Part shown: positions 17,677 through 27,695 of the stretch, in pieces | Position numbering within the stretch: position 1 is the first letter of the stretch | Layout of the letters: every line of letters begins with the position of its first letter | Source: Flavobacteriaceae bacterium | GTDB lineage: Bacteria > Bacteroidota > Bacteroidia > Flavobacteriales > Flavobacteriaceae | Length of the DNA: 64,000 bases | Assembly (NCBI GenBank): GCA_018401115.1 | Contig: JAGYKX010000005.1 | Location: forward strand, 930,001 to 994,000 | Direction of reading: 5' to 3' | Made by a program: the position numbers and the translations under genes | The notes under the pieces: generated by a model | Databases searched by the model: none | What the model saw: the letters and a program-made list of their open reading frames with translations, nothing else | Told to the model about the DNA's origin: nothing

Positions 17677-18591
17677 TTATTGTAAAAACTTATCTACCAC
17701 ATACACTATTTGTAGCAAACTAATATATATCACACTTGCCAACATAAGTGCTTTAGCTTCTTTTTGCCCACCTTTGTCATACAACCTCAGCGCGTAAAGT
17801 AGCATGGCTACACCCATTAATCCAACAATAATAGCTGCAGGAATAGAAAGCAGCAATTGCCCTGTAATGCCTAAAACCGGGAATACTGAAACGACCAACA
17901 TCCAAAAAGTATACAGAATAATCTGTAGGGCTGTTTTCTTATCTTTCTTACCTGTTGGAAGCATTTTAAACCCCCCTTTTTGATAGTCCTCATCCAACAA
18001 CCAAGCTAGGGCCCAAAAATGAGGAAATTGCCAGAAAAACTGTATCATAAATAAGGTCCCTGGTTCAATACCGAAACTATTTGTTTCTGACACCCAACCC
18101 AACATAAAAGGAATAGCACCTGGAATGGCTCCGACAAAGACAGACAAAGGTGTGATTGTTTTTAAAGGGGTATAAATACTGGTGTATAAAAATATAGATA
18201 TGGCGCCAAACATGGCAGTTTTTGGACTCAATATATAGAGAGAAACTAAACCTAGCACTGCAAGTAGAGAGGCTAATAAAAGCGCTGTTTGAGCGCTGAT
18301 TCTTTTGGTGGGCAGTGGCCTATTCGCAGTGCGGTTCATCAGTGCATCTAAATCTTTCTCAATAACCTGATTAAAAGCATTTGAAGCACCTACCATGGCA
18401 TAACCCCCCAGAGACAGTAAAAAAATATGCGAAAGAGAAACAGTTTCTGCCGCTAGCAAATAACCTGCTACTGCAGAGAAAACCACGCTAATAGCCAAAC
18501 GTATCTTAGTAATCTCTTTGAAAACCACTAAAACCCCTTGTTTGGGGATGGATTTATCAGGGCTTTCTAACACAACTTCTCGAGCAGACAT
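17677..18591 (-). CDS. ctaB: Protoheme IX farnesyltransferase (heme O synthase)
   Basis: About 304 aa. A UbiA-family integral membrane prenyltransferase that adds farnesyl to heme B to make heme O for the aa3-type oxidase. The first Asp-rich motif is NAFNQVIEKDLDALMNRTANRPLP and the second region is FPHFWALAWLLDEDYQKGGFKMLP. About nine hydrophobic helices follow the usual order. The frame is open to 18657, but the promoter at 18613-18643 overlaps that extension, so the ATG at 18591 (MSAREVV) is preferred. Confidence 0.94.
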   Translation of the reverse strand: MSAREVVLESPDKSIPKQGVLVVFKEITKIRLAISVVFSAVAGYLLAAETVSLSHIFLLSLGGYAMVGASNAFNQVIEKDLDALMNRTANRPLPTKRISAQTALLLASLLAVLGLVSLYILSPKTAMFGAISIFLYTSIYTPLKTITPLSVFVGAIPGAIPFMLGWVSETNSFGIEPGTLFMIQFFWQFPHFWALAWLLDEDYQKGGFKMLPTGKKDKKTALQIILYTFWMLVVSVFPVLGITGQLLLSIPAAIIVGLMGVAMLLYALRLYDKGGQKEAKALMLASVIYISLLQIVYVVDKFLQ

Positions 18592-18612
18592 ATCTATAGG
18601 GCAATAAGGGTG

Positions 18613-18643
18613 CAAAGATACATTGCAAGGGGTGCATTTGCAA
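18613..18643 (-). promoter_or_regulatory. Promoter of ctaB
   Basis: On the minus strand: TTG (18641-18643), 20 bases, TATCTTTG (18613-18620), an exact match to the Bacteroidota consensus. It decides the start of ctaB at 18591. Confidence 0.75.
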
Positions 18644-18698
18644 TTATTATAACGCATTTATAACACCCAAATTCAAAAGGAAAATCGGATCAAACAAA

Positions 18699-18722
18699 AA
18701 CCGCGCCTAAAGGCGCGGTTTA
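18699..18722 (-). terminator. Intrinsic terminator after the TonB-like gene
   Basis: AACCGCGCC-TAAA-GGCGCGGTT, a 9-bp perfect GC-rich stem (18699-18720). On the minus strand it is followed by TTTTG, so it ends the transcript of the gene at 18748-19464. Confidence 0.85.
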
Positions 18723-18747
18723 TATGTAAATCTGCTCTGTATAGTGA

Positions 18748-19464
18748 TTACTGCAATTTAAAAGTAATTGGAATACTAAAAGGCACCCTAACTGGTCTTC
18801 CCCTTTGTTTTCCTGGAATCATTTTAGGAAGCTTCTCAATAATTCTAAGCGCTTCTGCTTCCAAATTCTTGTCTGGACCACGGTATCTGATGTTTCCAAT
18901 AGAACCATCTTTTTGAATGGTGAACATAACATTTACCCTACCTTGAACACCCATTTCTTGAGCAATTTCAGGATAACGGAAATTTCTTCTAATATGCTTT
19001 TGCATCATTTCGTTAAAACAAGCTCTAACAGCGGCAGGACCTTTACTTTTTTCAGACTCACAGCCTGGAAAAACAGGCACATCTTCAATCACAGCAAAAG
19101 GGATAGATAAATCTTCATCAAAGTCTTCTTCTACAACGTCGTCTATCTCAATTACTTCTTCTTGAGAAGTTTCAGTAGACTCAATCACGGTCTCTTCAAT
19201 TTCCTCTTCATCTTCTACCACCTCTATAATTTCTGGAGCTGCTGGTGGTGGTGGAGGTGGTGGTGTTTTTATTTGTTCCGTCATTGGAACCTCCTCATCT
19301 AACTGATCTTCTACATTTAATGTGAAGTCAAAATTATTGTCTTCATCGAAAGTTTTCCACTCCAAAGCACGCCAAGTAATAAACAATGTTAAACACAGTC
19401 CTATAACAAAGTACAATCCAATGTTTTTGGTTAAATCTGCTTTGGGATTCTTTTTTGGTTCCAT
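18748..19464 (-). CDS. Energy transducer TonB-family protein
   Basis: A 238-aa protein with one N-terminal membrane helix (about residues 14-32), a proline run (PPPPPPPAAP, about 67-76) and a glutamate/valine-rich acidic stretch (about 77-115). The C-terminal TonB domain contains RRNFRYPEIAQEMGVQGRVNVMFTIQKDGSI and RVPFSIPITFKLQ. Coupled to ExbB/ExbD it would energise outer-membrane TonB-dependent receptors. ExbB/D are not in the window. Flanked by a GC-rich terminator; no clear promoter in the 52 bases upstream. Confidence 0.93.
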   Translation of the reverse strand: MEPKKNPKADLTKNIGLYFVIGLCLTLFITWRALEWKTFDEDNNFDFTLNVEDQLDEEVPMTEQIKTPPPPPPPAAPEIIEVVEDEEEIEETVIESTETSQEEVIEIDDVVEEDFDEDLSIPFAVIEDVPVFPGCESEKSKGPAAVRACFNEMMQKHIRRNFRYPEIAQEMGVQGRVNVMFTIQKDGSIGNIRYRGPDKNLEAEALRIIEKLPKMIPGKQRGRPVRVPFSIPITFKLQ

Positions 19465-19516
19465 ATTATTTGGTTTAGTGATCGCTAATTTAAAACTTTA
19501 TTTATAAAAATAACAA

Positions 19517-19906
19517 CTAATTTTTTTGATTTTCTTGATTGAGGCGCTTCATGAACTCAAATGAAAGCAACACAGCAATCAAAACACCAAAGACATTGGC
19601 CAATCCATCCTGCCATTCTCCGTATCTGCCCGGGACTAAGTTTTTTTGAATAATTTCAATTACCGTGCCATAAATGACATGAAAAAGAGCACTGGCCCAA
19701 ACAATCTTATGAAAGCTGTTCCGTTTTTCAAAAAATAAAGCCAAGGAAAACAGCCCTTGCAAGAGCGCGTAAAACCCTATATGCGCTAGTTTGTCAAGAT
19801 ATGGAATTGAGGGCAAAGATGTCGCTGTAATAGGCGTAAGGCTCAAATAAGTCAAAAGCGCTAAAAAACAAAAATACCCAAACCATAGCAAGGTCCTTTT
19901 AGGCAC
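19517..19906 (-). CDS. VanZ-like family membrane protein
   Basis: A 129-aa protein with four helices and the VanZ-like features SIPYLDKLAHIGFYALLQGLF and EIIQKNLVPGRYGEWQDGLANVFGVL. Function unknown in this family beyond association with glycopeptide resistance elsewhere. The start codon is GTG at 19906, overlapping the end of gcvH by 8 bases. An in-frame TAG lies directly before it, so no earlier start is possible. Confidence 0.87.
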   Translation of the reverse strand: MPKRTLLWFGYFCFLALLTYLSLTPITATSLPSIPYLDKLAHIGFYALLQGLFSLALFFEKRNSFHKIVWASALFHVIYGTVIEIIQKNLVPGRYGEWQDGLANVFGVLIAVLLSFEFMKRLNQENQKN

Positions 19907-20279
19907 CTATCAAAGCTTTATAATCTGCGTCTGAAAGCAAACTGTCAATTTCAGAAGCATCTGAAATTTTTAATTTAATCATCCATCCAGCTTCGTAAGG
20001 GTCTGTATTTACATCTTCTGGTGTGTCTTCTAAACCTTCATTAAATTCAATAACCTTACCAGAAAGCGGAAGAAATAAATCAGATACTGTTTTAACGGCT
20101 TCCACCGTACCAAAAACAGCATCCTTCTCCAGACGTTCATCTAAAGTATCTACCTCAACATATACAATGTCTCCCAATTCTGACTGGGCAAAATCTGTGA
20201 TTCCAACGGTCGCTATATCTCCGTCTATTTTAACCCACTCGTGGTCTTTAGTATACTTTAATTCTGCTGGTATATTCAT
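19899..20279 (-). CDS. gcvH: Glycine cleavage system H protein
   Basis: 126 aa. The lipoyl carrier that shuttles the aminomethyl group between the P, T and L proteins of glycine cleavage. It begins MNIPAELKYTKDHEWVKIDGD. The lipoylated lysine lies in FGTVEAVKTVSDLFLPLSG. The length is standard. The frame is open to 20315, but a full promoter (20302-20332) overlaps that part, which fixes the ATG at 20279. P, T and L genes are not in the window. Confidence 0.96.
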   Translation of the reverse strand: MNIPAELKYTKDHEWVKIDGDIATVGITDFAQSELGDIVYVEVDTLDERLEKDAVFGTVEAVKTVSDLFLPLSGKVIEFNEGLEDTPEDVNTDPYEAGWMIKLKISDASEIDSLLSDADYKALIGA

Positions 20280-20301
20280 CTCAAAACGATTAGTTATTTC
20301 A

Positions 20302-20332
20302 CAAATGTAACCCAATTTGGAGCGACATACAA
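20302..20332 (-). promoter_or_regulatory. Promoter of gcvH-vanZ
   Basis: On the minus strand: TTG (20330-20332), 20 bases, TACATTTG (20302-20309). Full match to the Bacteroidota consensus, 22 bases before the gcvH ATG. Confidence 0.75.
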
Positions 20333-20352
20333 GACCCTAAAAGAAGTTTTTA

Positions 20353-23300
20353 TCAATTTCCAAAATTGTATCTTAAACTGATCCCTGTATTGATAAGACT
20401 CTGAGGAAAGGCGGTAGAAACCGCGTATTTTGAGAAGGTGAAGTCGTAAAAGAAAAGTGCATTTAAATTCTGGCTCAAGGCGTATTCTGCCCTTAATTTG
20501 GCCGACAAGAAATACTGACCGGCACTCACCTGAGTATTGTCTAATTCCAAGTTGCGAATTAGGGTGTAATTGTCCCTAAGACTCAAATCTACTTTAATAT
20601 TTAAATCGCTCTTTAAACGTTGTTTAGACCCTCCAATATTGGTGACAAACTGTACATCTTTAATTCTGTACCCCACACCTAAAGTAAATTCTTTTCCTTG
20701 AATTTCTGTGAGTAGATTATTGTCAAAACTCATGGAAAGAGCCCGATCCATTTTCATTTCAAAGAGCATACTCAAATTGTTTTTACTCTCAAAATCAATA
20801 CGTACTAATGGATTAAACTCATCATTCAGCACTAGGTTGTTAAAAATATAATCAGGTCTTACATCTGAAGTTTCTGGGTTAAACGTGCTATTCTCTTTTT
20901 CTAAATTGGTCGCATAAGAGTTCACACTGTAGGCTGCCCTGTACCCATGGCTAATGGTAAACCTGGTAAAATGGTTTTTGAACCAACCCAAACGCATGAG
21001 TCCAGTATATTTCATATTCCAATTGGGAATAGGGGTTTTGTCAAAAGCAGAAAGACCCACTTTCTCTGGAGATACCCCTGTGTAAGCAGCAATGAATGAG
21101 GGCAACAATACCTGTTGACTTGTTTTACCATAAGATTGTGGGAAACCATTGACATCTAAATCTGCTGGCAATTCAGGACGCTCAGCTGAAAGCCTATTGG
21201 CAATGGGCAATCTGTTAGCCTTTAAAGATTCAAAGTTCTCAGAAAATTCTTGCGTCCCAGAGGAAAAGAAGGTCTTTATCATCATGGTAGACATGCTGAA
21301 ATTACCTTGGGTATTTCCCAGCAATGACTCATAATTAAACGTAATCGCATCTGATTGATCAATCCTAAAGGTTTCTCTTAAGTTACTCGTGTATTGCTTG
21401 TCTGCAAAAAGATCAATGGTCAAATCTGGAATAGGTTGTGCGGTAGCATTAAATTTAATTTGACTGTTATGGGTACTTAAAAACGGTTCATTGAAATTTT
21501 CAAAAGTAGTGAGCCACCCTCTCCTCGCAGCATTAAAGCGTACGTCTGATTGACTACCAAAAACAAAACCCACACTAGGCCTATTGGTGCCCAAGAAACC
21601 TATTCGCTGAGTAAAACCAGGTAAAAACTTACCGTTGTTTTCTGAATAATTAAAGGTCATTCTCTTGACCATAGTGGCCAGATTGAGCAACAAATTAGAG
21701 GCATCGGCCGTAGGCCTAGAAGTCGTATTGGTGTCAAAAGGATTCTGAGAACGACTTGTATTAGACGTCTTTTTTCGCCCGTTTAATCCTAAAAATTGAT
21801 ACAATCGTTGCAAGCCTAATCCAGCAGTTAGATTGTGAGTATTGGCATTTTGAACCGTATTCATTTCCTCACCCGCCACTTGCCTCAAAGCCTCTCCACC
21901 TCGCTGCCACTCAAAATTGGCCGTGTAAGAATACTGGGCATTAATAAAGTTTAAAAAAGGAAATTTAGCGAACGGCAATTCGTAATTTAATTGTAATTCC
22001 TGGACAAATCTATTGGACTCTCCGTAGTCAAAAAAGCCATCCCATATGGCGTGATCTTCATTAATACCGCTTTGCTCATTGTCCAATTCATTAAAATAAT
22101 TACGGACAATATTATTAGAAGCCGCTGTTAAATTAAGTCGTAGTGATTTGGTCACATTTTGATTAATGGCATACTGCCAATTGAAAAGATAATTGCGCTG
22201 TTGTAAGAAAGGCAAAGCCAAAAGATCCTCTCCACCGGTCCGGACCTCTCTGAATTGCTGTTGGCTAAAAGAGCGGTCAATCGTTGCGTTCACCGAAAAA
22301 CTGTTGGGCAAAAGATTCAGGTTTATGTCCTTTAACCACTTCCAATACCTGCTGGTGAGAATGGAGTCTTTTTTAGCGAGCGGCGCCAATATCAAAGGCT
22401 TAAAATTATGGCCGTATACAAAGCCTGTTTTAAGCTGCTGGTCTTCTAGCTTTTGTATTTCAAAGTCCCTGTGCTCCGTGTGGTTGTAGGCATAATTCAA
22501 AGTGAAATTATCCAAACTATAGAAACGTTTGGGGGTATTTTCCTGAGCGACACTATTTTTCCTCACCCCTAACATACTAAGGCTCGTTCGCTTAGTATAG
22601 GTCTCTGCCTGCTGTTCAATTACTTTGGCTATTGGGCCGTTGGCCGATGCCGCAATGCGGTCCTCCAACTTTAAATCTTCATAAACAGGATCGAACTCCG
22701 GACGGCTCTTTACTTCAGAAATACCAAAATTTAAAGGCAATTGCACCCCCCAATCCTCAGGCAATAATTTACCTACATTAATTTGAGTAACCAAATCATA
22801 AGACAAAGCGTCTTCCCTAGCGCGCTCGTTAGGCATTTGATCCAAGGCCCCAAAACCACTACTGCTTGAGGCGCCATTGGCTGAAATTGAAACAAGGTCT
22901 GCTATATTGGCGTCTAAAGCGGCAATAGCCGCCCACCCCCCTTGATTGTCTAAACCAGCGAGACGCAATTCATTGAACCAAACCTCTGCACGCTGGGCTT
23001 TATTAGAAACGTTTTTAACTCCCACCATAACACCCCTGAGATTACCAAGCGAAGGGTTTCCTTTGACACCTATCCTCATCACTCCCGCTGTTCTGGGTGC
23101 CAAGGCGTCTACAGCAATTAAGCTACCGCCCACATAATCGTAGTAAGTGAGCTGGTTTAAACTTTGATTGGCAATACCCAAAGATTTAATTTGTGCCAAA
23201 ACAGCTACTGGAATATCTAATTCGTTGGCAGAAGGCCATACCTCTTCTGGACTATTGGCCCCATGTGGGGTGAAATTTAAAGGCAATTCTATCTGATAGA

Positions 23301-26300
23301 AATTTTCTGAAAAATCAGTTCCCATCCTTAAAAAACCAACCATTGGCTGTTCGGCAATAGAGAAATCTGTTTCAATAATCTGCTCCGCATGCATAAACAT
23401 TTTCAATCTTTTGTATTGACGCAGGTCAAATTGGGTGTTTTTAAAAACACCTCTTGCGTCTTGGGGGGCCAATTGTTTCACCACCAATGACAAGGACTGT
23501 TCGTTTTGCCGTATGATGGTGTTGTTGTTATTGAGCTGCTCTCTAAGTACCCCAGGTGGTAAGGCATATGCAATAGGAACTCTAGTGCTATTTTCCTCCA
23601 CATTAACCGTATTCACCTCTAATTGGGTACTTATCTCTAAGGGGGTGTTTAAAGGGTCTGTTTGGAGCGCTCCTTGATACACCCGCCAATCTCCCCTCAC
23701 CAAATCCAAACTAGCGAAACGCAATAATACTGGATCGGAAAATTTGGTCAAATACATGCGAATAAAACTCATAGACCTAAAATCTGCAATCCCTCCTACT
23801 GCATTGGTAAAGTTACTGAGGGGCACCTTATATTGGATCCACCTCGTAGGCAACTGCTCTCCATTGGGAAGCTTAGGACTCAAGCCTTCCTTAATATCTG
23901 TTACATAGGGGTCGTTTATGTCTGTACCAGGTTTAATCTCAATTCTATACTCGTAATAACTGTTCACGGTATTCATGGTTAAATCCCGATCAATATCTTC
24001 TACATCTGGAAGCGTCGTGGACCCTCTTTTGGTATTGGTTACAGCTACGGGGGCGTTACCCTGTGTGTTGTTGAAATCCAGGTATCGCTCTGGTATGCTT
24101 CCCTGCCTGTCTAAATAATACCTGAAATTATCTCCAGCAGGATCTTCGCCAGAATTGTTTGTATATACCGCTCTCTCTTCTTGATCACTCAGTCCGTCCA
24201 GGCCAATATCTTGTTGGGTTCGGTGTTGTGCATTAGCGTCAAAAGCATAAACCAAAGACTGGGTCGCTGGAACTTTCCCCCAGGAAGACGACGCTACAAG
24301 GGGTTCTTGCCCTTCCAAAGGCAATCCGTTTTCGTATTGCTTGCGTCCATCTTTTAAAATGTCTTCTGAAATATTTCCAATATTCAATACCAGTTCACCA
24401 CCGTCGCTTCCTATACCTCCTAGATATGGATCCATGACCCAGAACTGTAAGAATTCAATATTGGCTTGTTCAAAATTTGTGGTGGTCAGTGGCCTCATAA
24501 TTCCACCCCATTTCTGACTTTCCGAAAGGGCATTAAAATTTCCATTATTGTTATAAGGACCTTTATCTTGGGGGTAATATGCTAAATCCAAGGTAGGATT
24601 TACTGTGGTTTGCCCTTGAGCAATGTCTGTCTGAGGAAAAACCTCATCTATAAAAATACGCCTACTAGCTTGAGTAGAAATATCATTATTATTCACTCCT
24701 GAAGGACGTTGGAAGGTGTAAAAAATAGGATCAATGGTGTACCATGCCAATTTACTTCTGCCATAACCATTTTTGAGATTCTGAGAGTCTTCAGGAGAGG
24801 TACCATATAAATTAACTCCGTCTGGCGCAAACTCTAAAGGAGTACTAGAAAGAGACCAGCCCAAAGCACTTCTGATATCTATGAGTGATTGTGCTCCTTC
24901 AAAATCATCTAAATAGGTGGTTGTCTCTCCCCTGAAATCTGCATTCCTTGGAGCTCCTGGAGCTAAAAAGGCTACTTCTCCTCTGAGCGAAAGCATAGAA
25001 GGGACGTCTGTTTTAACATGGGGGAGGTAATTGGCCCAACGGGTCAGAAATGGAAGAGAAGTAGTTAAATTGGTATTGAAACCAAAAATGGTGTTGTTTA
25101 CGGCTTCTGTCCCATAATTAGATTTCTGCGTGAGTGGTCGCTCATTGAGATTGAGTAATGTTCCCCCTAATGTAAAATTATCTGAAAACTGGTGTATGAC
25201 ATTTACTCCAGTAAAACGCCTATTCTGTTGGCCAAAAACTGCATTGTCCTCTACCGAAATTTCAATAGGCACATTAGAGGCCTGCAAACTTGGATCCAAT
25301 AACTGAACCGAACCTGCGGTATAATTTACGGTATAATCTAATCCTTCCTGAAGTAGTCTGCCTCCTGCTGTTACCCGAACAGAACCCCTAGGTACATTTA
25401 AAGCACCAATAGGAATTCCATTAAAACCTTCAGATTTAAATTGTCCTTTTAAAATAAATTTGTTCTTTTCTGGCTCCTGTAATGCTGCAGCCTTAGTCCC
25501 TTTATACAATGACCTAAAGACATATTTTTTTTGATGTGCTGTGAAATTTTCTTCATCCAAAGCGTCATAATCTCCACCACCTAAAACCTTAAACAAGTGA
25601 TTCCCAAAAGGCTCTACTGTGGTAAAAATAATGTGACCATTTTCTGGGTTAACTGTTTTCCCAGGCAAGAAATCAAAGAAACCATCACCACCCTCTTGTA
25701 TATCTTGATAGGCGTTTAATCGGTCTAAATTAAATACCTCTAATAAAATTCGCTCGTTTAATGGCTTTGGACTTTGGGGCCAATTTGGTGCATTTTCTAC
25801 TGGGGTAATATAATTTCTTGGACTTGGGTCTGCATAAATAATGTTGAACCTGAAATCTTCTTGACTTAAAGAATATGCCCCTACCGGATAAATATTTTTC
25901 ATCATCAAATCCCAAATAGGATCCTTTACTTGCGTAATATTACTTTTTAGCAATTTAACTACAAGGGTTTTGTTTATGATAGGCTCATTGATTGTGGCAT
26001 TATTACTTGCAGAAACACCTCCGTTAGCAAACTCACCTACCTGGTATACTTTTCCTAAATAAGTATACTGATAAGCCACCCCTAAAACCTCATCAGAAGA
26101 CAGTTGTTGGTTCAGTGAAATATATCCTAAACTAGGGTGAAAAGTAAAATCCCTTTGTTCGTCTAATTTTCTAGCATTCTCCAAAATTGCGTAATCAAAG
26201 CCTTGATTGGCTTTGTAAGCTGGAATATCAAAACCCGCCTCTACTGTAGCTATTTCACGAATATTGTCATTCAAAAACCCACCCCTACTCATTTTTTCAG

Positions 26301-27690
26301 GGTTTAAGGCGTTTTTCTCATTAGAGGGCAACAAGCTAGATTCTGTGGTATTAATAAAACCTGCAGCTGGAACTCCCAAACGCCCCATCCTTGTTTTTTC
26401 TATAGCAGCCTCTCCCAAATCTTGAAGGGCCACCACATTTCTAATATTTTGTGTTTGTTGTGTGCGGTTGGTTACCCAAACTTCTATTCTGGTAATTTGC
26501 ACCTGACTATTGACAAAGGGATATTCTGCTAATGCTTGATCGTATTGATCCCTAAAAAAATGAGACAAGAAAAAATGCTTGTCCTCTTCATAATCTAATG
26601 CGGTTAGGGAGAAATCTGTCAGCGTCCCACCACCCCGAGCCATTACGGAACTGTTTTGAGAACGCTGCTCTGAAAGTACTGCGGTAATTTGGGTACGACC
26701 AAATTGCAACTGTGTTTTTACCCCAAAAAGACTTTGTGCTCCAGTAATTAAACTACTATTAAGGGGCATATTCACATTACCCACCTCAATATTCCTTAAA
26801 ATATTATCTGCATTTGGATTAAAAAATTGGTCTTTGGCAGCATTGAGTGCATTCACTGCAGAGGGATCTTCCAATAATCCCTGGTTTTGGACAGATTGCG
26901 CCAAGCCTCCAACTTTAGTTTGTCCTAAGGTTTTTTTAGCATTGTCTAAAAACTCATTTGGCGCCACACCCACTACGTCCTTCACAGTTGGAGGCACATA
27001 GGCAATTTTGATCAGATTTTGAAAGTCAAAAGTTGCCTGAGTGTCATAACTCGCATTCACAGAAAGCCGTTCCCCTATTTTTCCCATGAGGCTTAAACTT
27101 ATCTGCTGTTCAAAATCAAAGGACAAATTGCTTCTGTTTCGGGGAGACAGTGCGGGATTGTCATTTTTCTGCCATAAAATTCCCATATCTACTCCAACAG
27201 ATCCTTGGGCGTCAAAACTAATTTCATCTCCCCCAAAAATGGTTTTTAAGAGGTCGTTCTGCAGGCTAAAAGAGGGCAAAAGATTCCTAACAGACAAATC
27301 TGCCGCATTCTGATCTCCACTCATAGCGGCTATCTTTTCCTTAAAATAGGCTTGAATATTTTCTTTTTCTACCATAGCCCAATAGGCTTTTGGAGAAAGC
27401 ACCATTGGGAGGTTAAATTGGTAGCCTGCTAATCTGCCAACAAGCTCATATATCTGAAGCTGCTCGTTGTATTTATATTTGCTAATCAATGAAGCAGGCA
27501 AAGGCAATTGTAAGTTCCCTTTAGATTTAAATAGGGTACTGTCTTGAACGGCAATGGTGTCTATGGGATTAAACGGCAGTGATTTTTTTTGGGCAAATAA
27601 GCCGTTTGACTGAAAAAAAAGCAAACAAAAGAGCCCAAAAAAAATGGGCTTTATTTGTTTCAAATTCTTTTTAAAAAAATAGGTCTTCAA
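20353..27690 (-). CDS. sprA: SprA/Sov, outer-membrane translocon of the type IX secretion system, gliding motility
   Basis: A 2445-aa protein, the size of SprA, the giant beta-barrel that exports type IX secretion substrates such as SprB in gliding flavobacteria. It has a signal peptide (about residues 1-33, ending LFAQ) and many aromatic beta-strand segments. Its segments include FRGETTTYLDDFEGAQSLIDIR, WVTNRT and RAEVWFNELRLAGLDNQGGWA, and it ends in a barrel strand (ISLRYNFGN). The start codon is TTG at 27690, five bases after the ruvA stop; no ATG or GTG is available in the open stretch upstream. Third gene of a maeB-ruvA-sprA operon. Confidence 0.96.
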   Translation of the reverse strand: MKTYFFKKNLKQIKPIFFGLFCLLFFQSNGLFAQKKSLPFNPIDTIAVQDSTLFKSKGNLQLPLPASLISKYKYNEQLQIYELVGRLAGYQFNLPMVLSPKAYWAMVEKENIQAYFKEKIAAMSGDQNAADLSVRNLLPSFSLQNDLLKTIFGGDEISFDAQGSVGVDMGILWQKNDNPALSPRNRSNLSFDFEQQISLSLMGKIGERLSVNASYDTQATFDFQNLIKIAYVPPTVKDVVGVAPNEFLDNAKKTLGQTKVGGLAQSVQNQGLLEDPSAVNALNAAKDQFFNPNADNILRNIEVGNVNMPLNSSLITGAQSLFGVKTQLQFGRTQITAVLSEQRSQNSSVMARGGGTLTDFSLTALDYEEDKHFFLSHFFRDQYDQALAEYPFVNSQVQITRIEVWVTNRTQQTQNIRNVVALQDLGEAAIEKTRMGRLGVPAAGFINTTESSLLPSNEKNALNPEKMSRGGFLNDNIREIATVEAGFDIPAYKANQGFDYAILENARKLDEQRDFTFHPSLGYISLNQQLSSDEVLGVAYQYTYLGKVYQVGEFANGGVSASNNATINEPIINKTLVVKLLKSNITQVKDPIWDLMMKNIYPVGAYSLSQEDFRFNIIYADPSPRNYITPVENAPNWPQSPKPLNERILLEVFNLDRLNAYQDIQEGGDGFFDFLPGKTVNPENGHIIFTTVEPFGNHLFKVLGGGDYDALDEENFTAHQKKYVFRSLYKGTKAAALQEPEKNKFILKGQFKSEGFNGIPIGALNVPRGSVRVTAGGRLLQEGLDYTVNYTAGSVQLLDPSLQASNVPIEISVEDNAVFGQQNRRFTGVNVIHQFSDNFTLGGTLLNLNERPLTQKSNYGTEAVNNTIFGFNTNLTTSLPFLTRWANYLPHVKTDVPSMLSLRGEVAFLAPGAPRNADFRGETTTYLDDFEGAQSLIDIRSALGWSLSSTPLEFAPDGVNLYGTSPEDSQNLKNGYGRSKLAWYTIDPIFYTFQRPSGVNNNDISTQASRRIFIDEVFPQTDIAQGQTTVNPTLDLAYYPQDKGPYNNNGNFNALSESQKWGGIMRPLTTTNFEQANIEFLQFWVMDPYLGGIGSDGGELVLNIGNISEDILKDGRKQYENGLPLEGQEPLVASSSWGKVPATQSLVYAFDANAQHRTQQDIGLDGLSDQEERAVYTNNSGEDPAGDNFRYYLDRQGSIPERYLDFNNTQGNAPVAVTNTKRGSTTLPDVEDIDRDLTMNTVNSYYEYRIEIKPGTDINDPYVTDIKEGLSPKLPNGEQLPTRWIQYKVPLSNFTNAVGGIADFRSMSFIRMYLTKFSDPVLLRFASLDLVRGDWRVYQGALQTDPLNTPLEISTQLEVNTVNVEENSTRVPIAYALPPGVLREQLNNNNTIIRQNEQSLSLVVKQLAPQDARGVFKNTQFDLRQYKRLKMFMHAEQIIETDFSIAEQPMVGFLRMGTDFSENFYQIELPLNFTPHGANSPEEVWPSANELDIPVAVLAQIKSLGIANQSLNQLTYYDYVGGSLIAVDALAPRTAGVMRIGVKGNPSLGNLRGVMVGVKNVSNKAQRAEVWFNELRLAGLDNQGGWAAIAALDANIADLVSISANGASSSSGFGALDQMPNERAREDALSYDLVTQINVGKLLPEDWGVQLPLNFGISEVKSRPEFDPVYEDLKLEDRIAASANGPIAKVIEQQAETYTKRTSLSMLGVRKNSVAQENTPKRFYSLDNFTLNYAYNHTEHRDFEIQKLEDQQLKTGFVYGHNFKPLILAPLAKKDSILTSRYWKWLKDINLNLLPNSFSVNATIDRSFSQQQFREVRTGGEDLLALPFLQQRNYLFNWQYAINQNVTKSLRLNLTAASNNIVRNYFNELDNEQSGINEDHAIWDGFFDYGESNRFVQELQLNYELPFAKFPFLNFINAQYSYTANFEWQRGGEALRQVAGEEMNTVQNANTHNLTAGLGLQRLYQFLGLNGRKKTSNTSRSQNPFDTNTTSRPTADASNLLLNLATMVKRMTFNYSENNGKFLPGFTQRIGFLGTNRPSVGFVFGSQSDVRFNAARRGWLTTFENFNEPFLSTHNSQIKFNATAQPIPDLTIDLFADKQYTSNLRETFRIDQSDAITFNYESLLGNTQGNFSMSTMMIKTFFSSGTQEFSENFESLKANRLPIANRLSAERPELPADLDVNGFPQSYGKTSQQVLLPSFIAAYTGVSPEKVGLSAFDKTPIPNWNMKYTGLMRLGWFKNHFTRFTISHGYRAAYSVNSYATNLEKENSTFNPETSDVRPDYIFNNLVLNDEFNPLVRIDFESKNNLSMLFEMKMDRALSMSFDNNLLTEIQGKEFTLGVGYRIKDVQFVTNIGGSKQRLKSDLNIKVDLSLRDNYTLIRNLELDNTQVSAGQYFLSAKLRAEYALSQNLNALFFYDFTFSKYAVSTAFPQSLINTGISLRYNFGN

Positions 27691-27695
27691 AAGTA

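Noticed and set aside
18592..18657. N-terminal extension of CtaB with four cysteine/histidine residues
   Set aside because: A consensus promoter (18613-18643) lies inside it and the extension does not look like heme O synthase; the cysteines tempted me toward a metal site.
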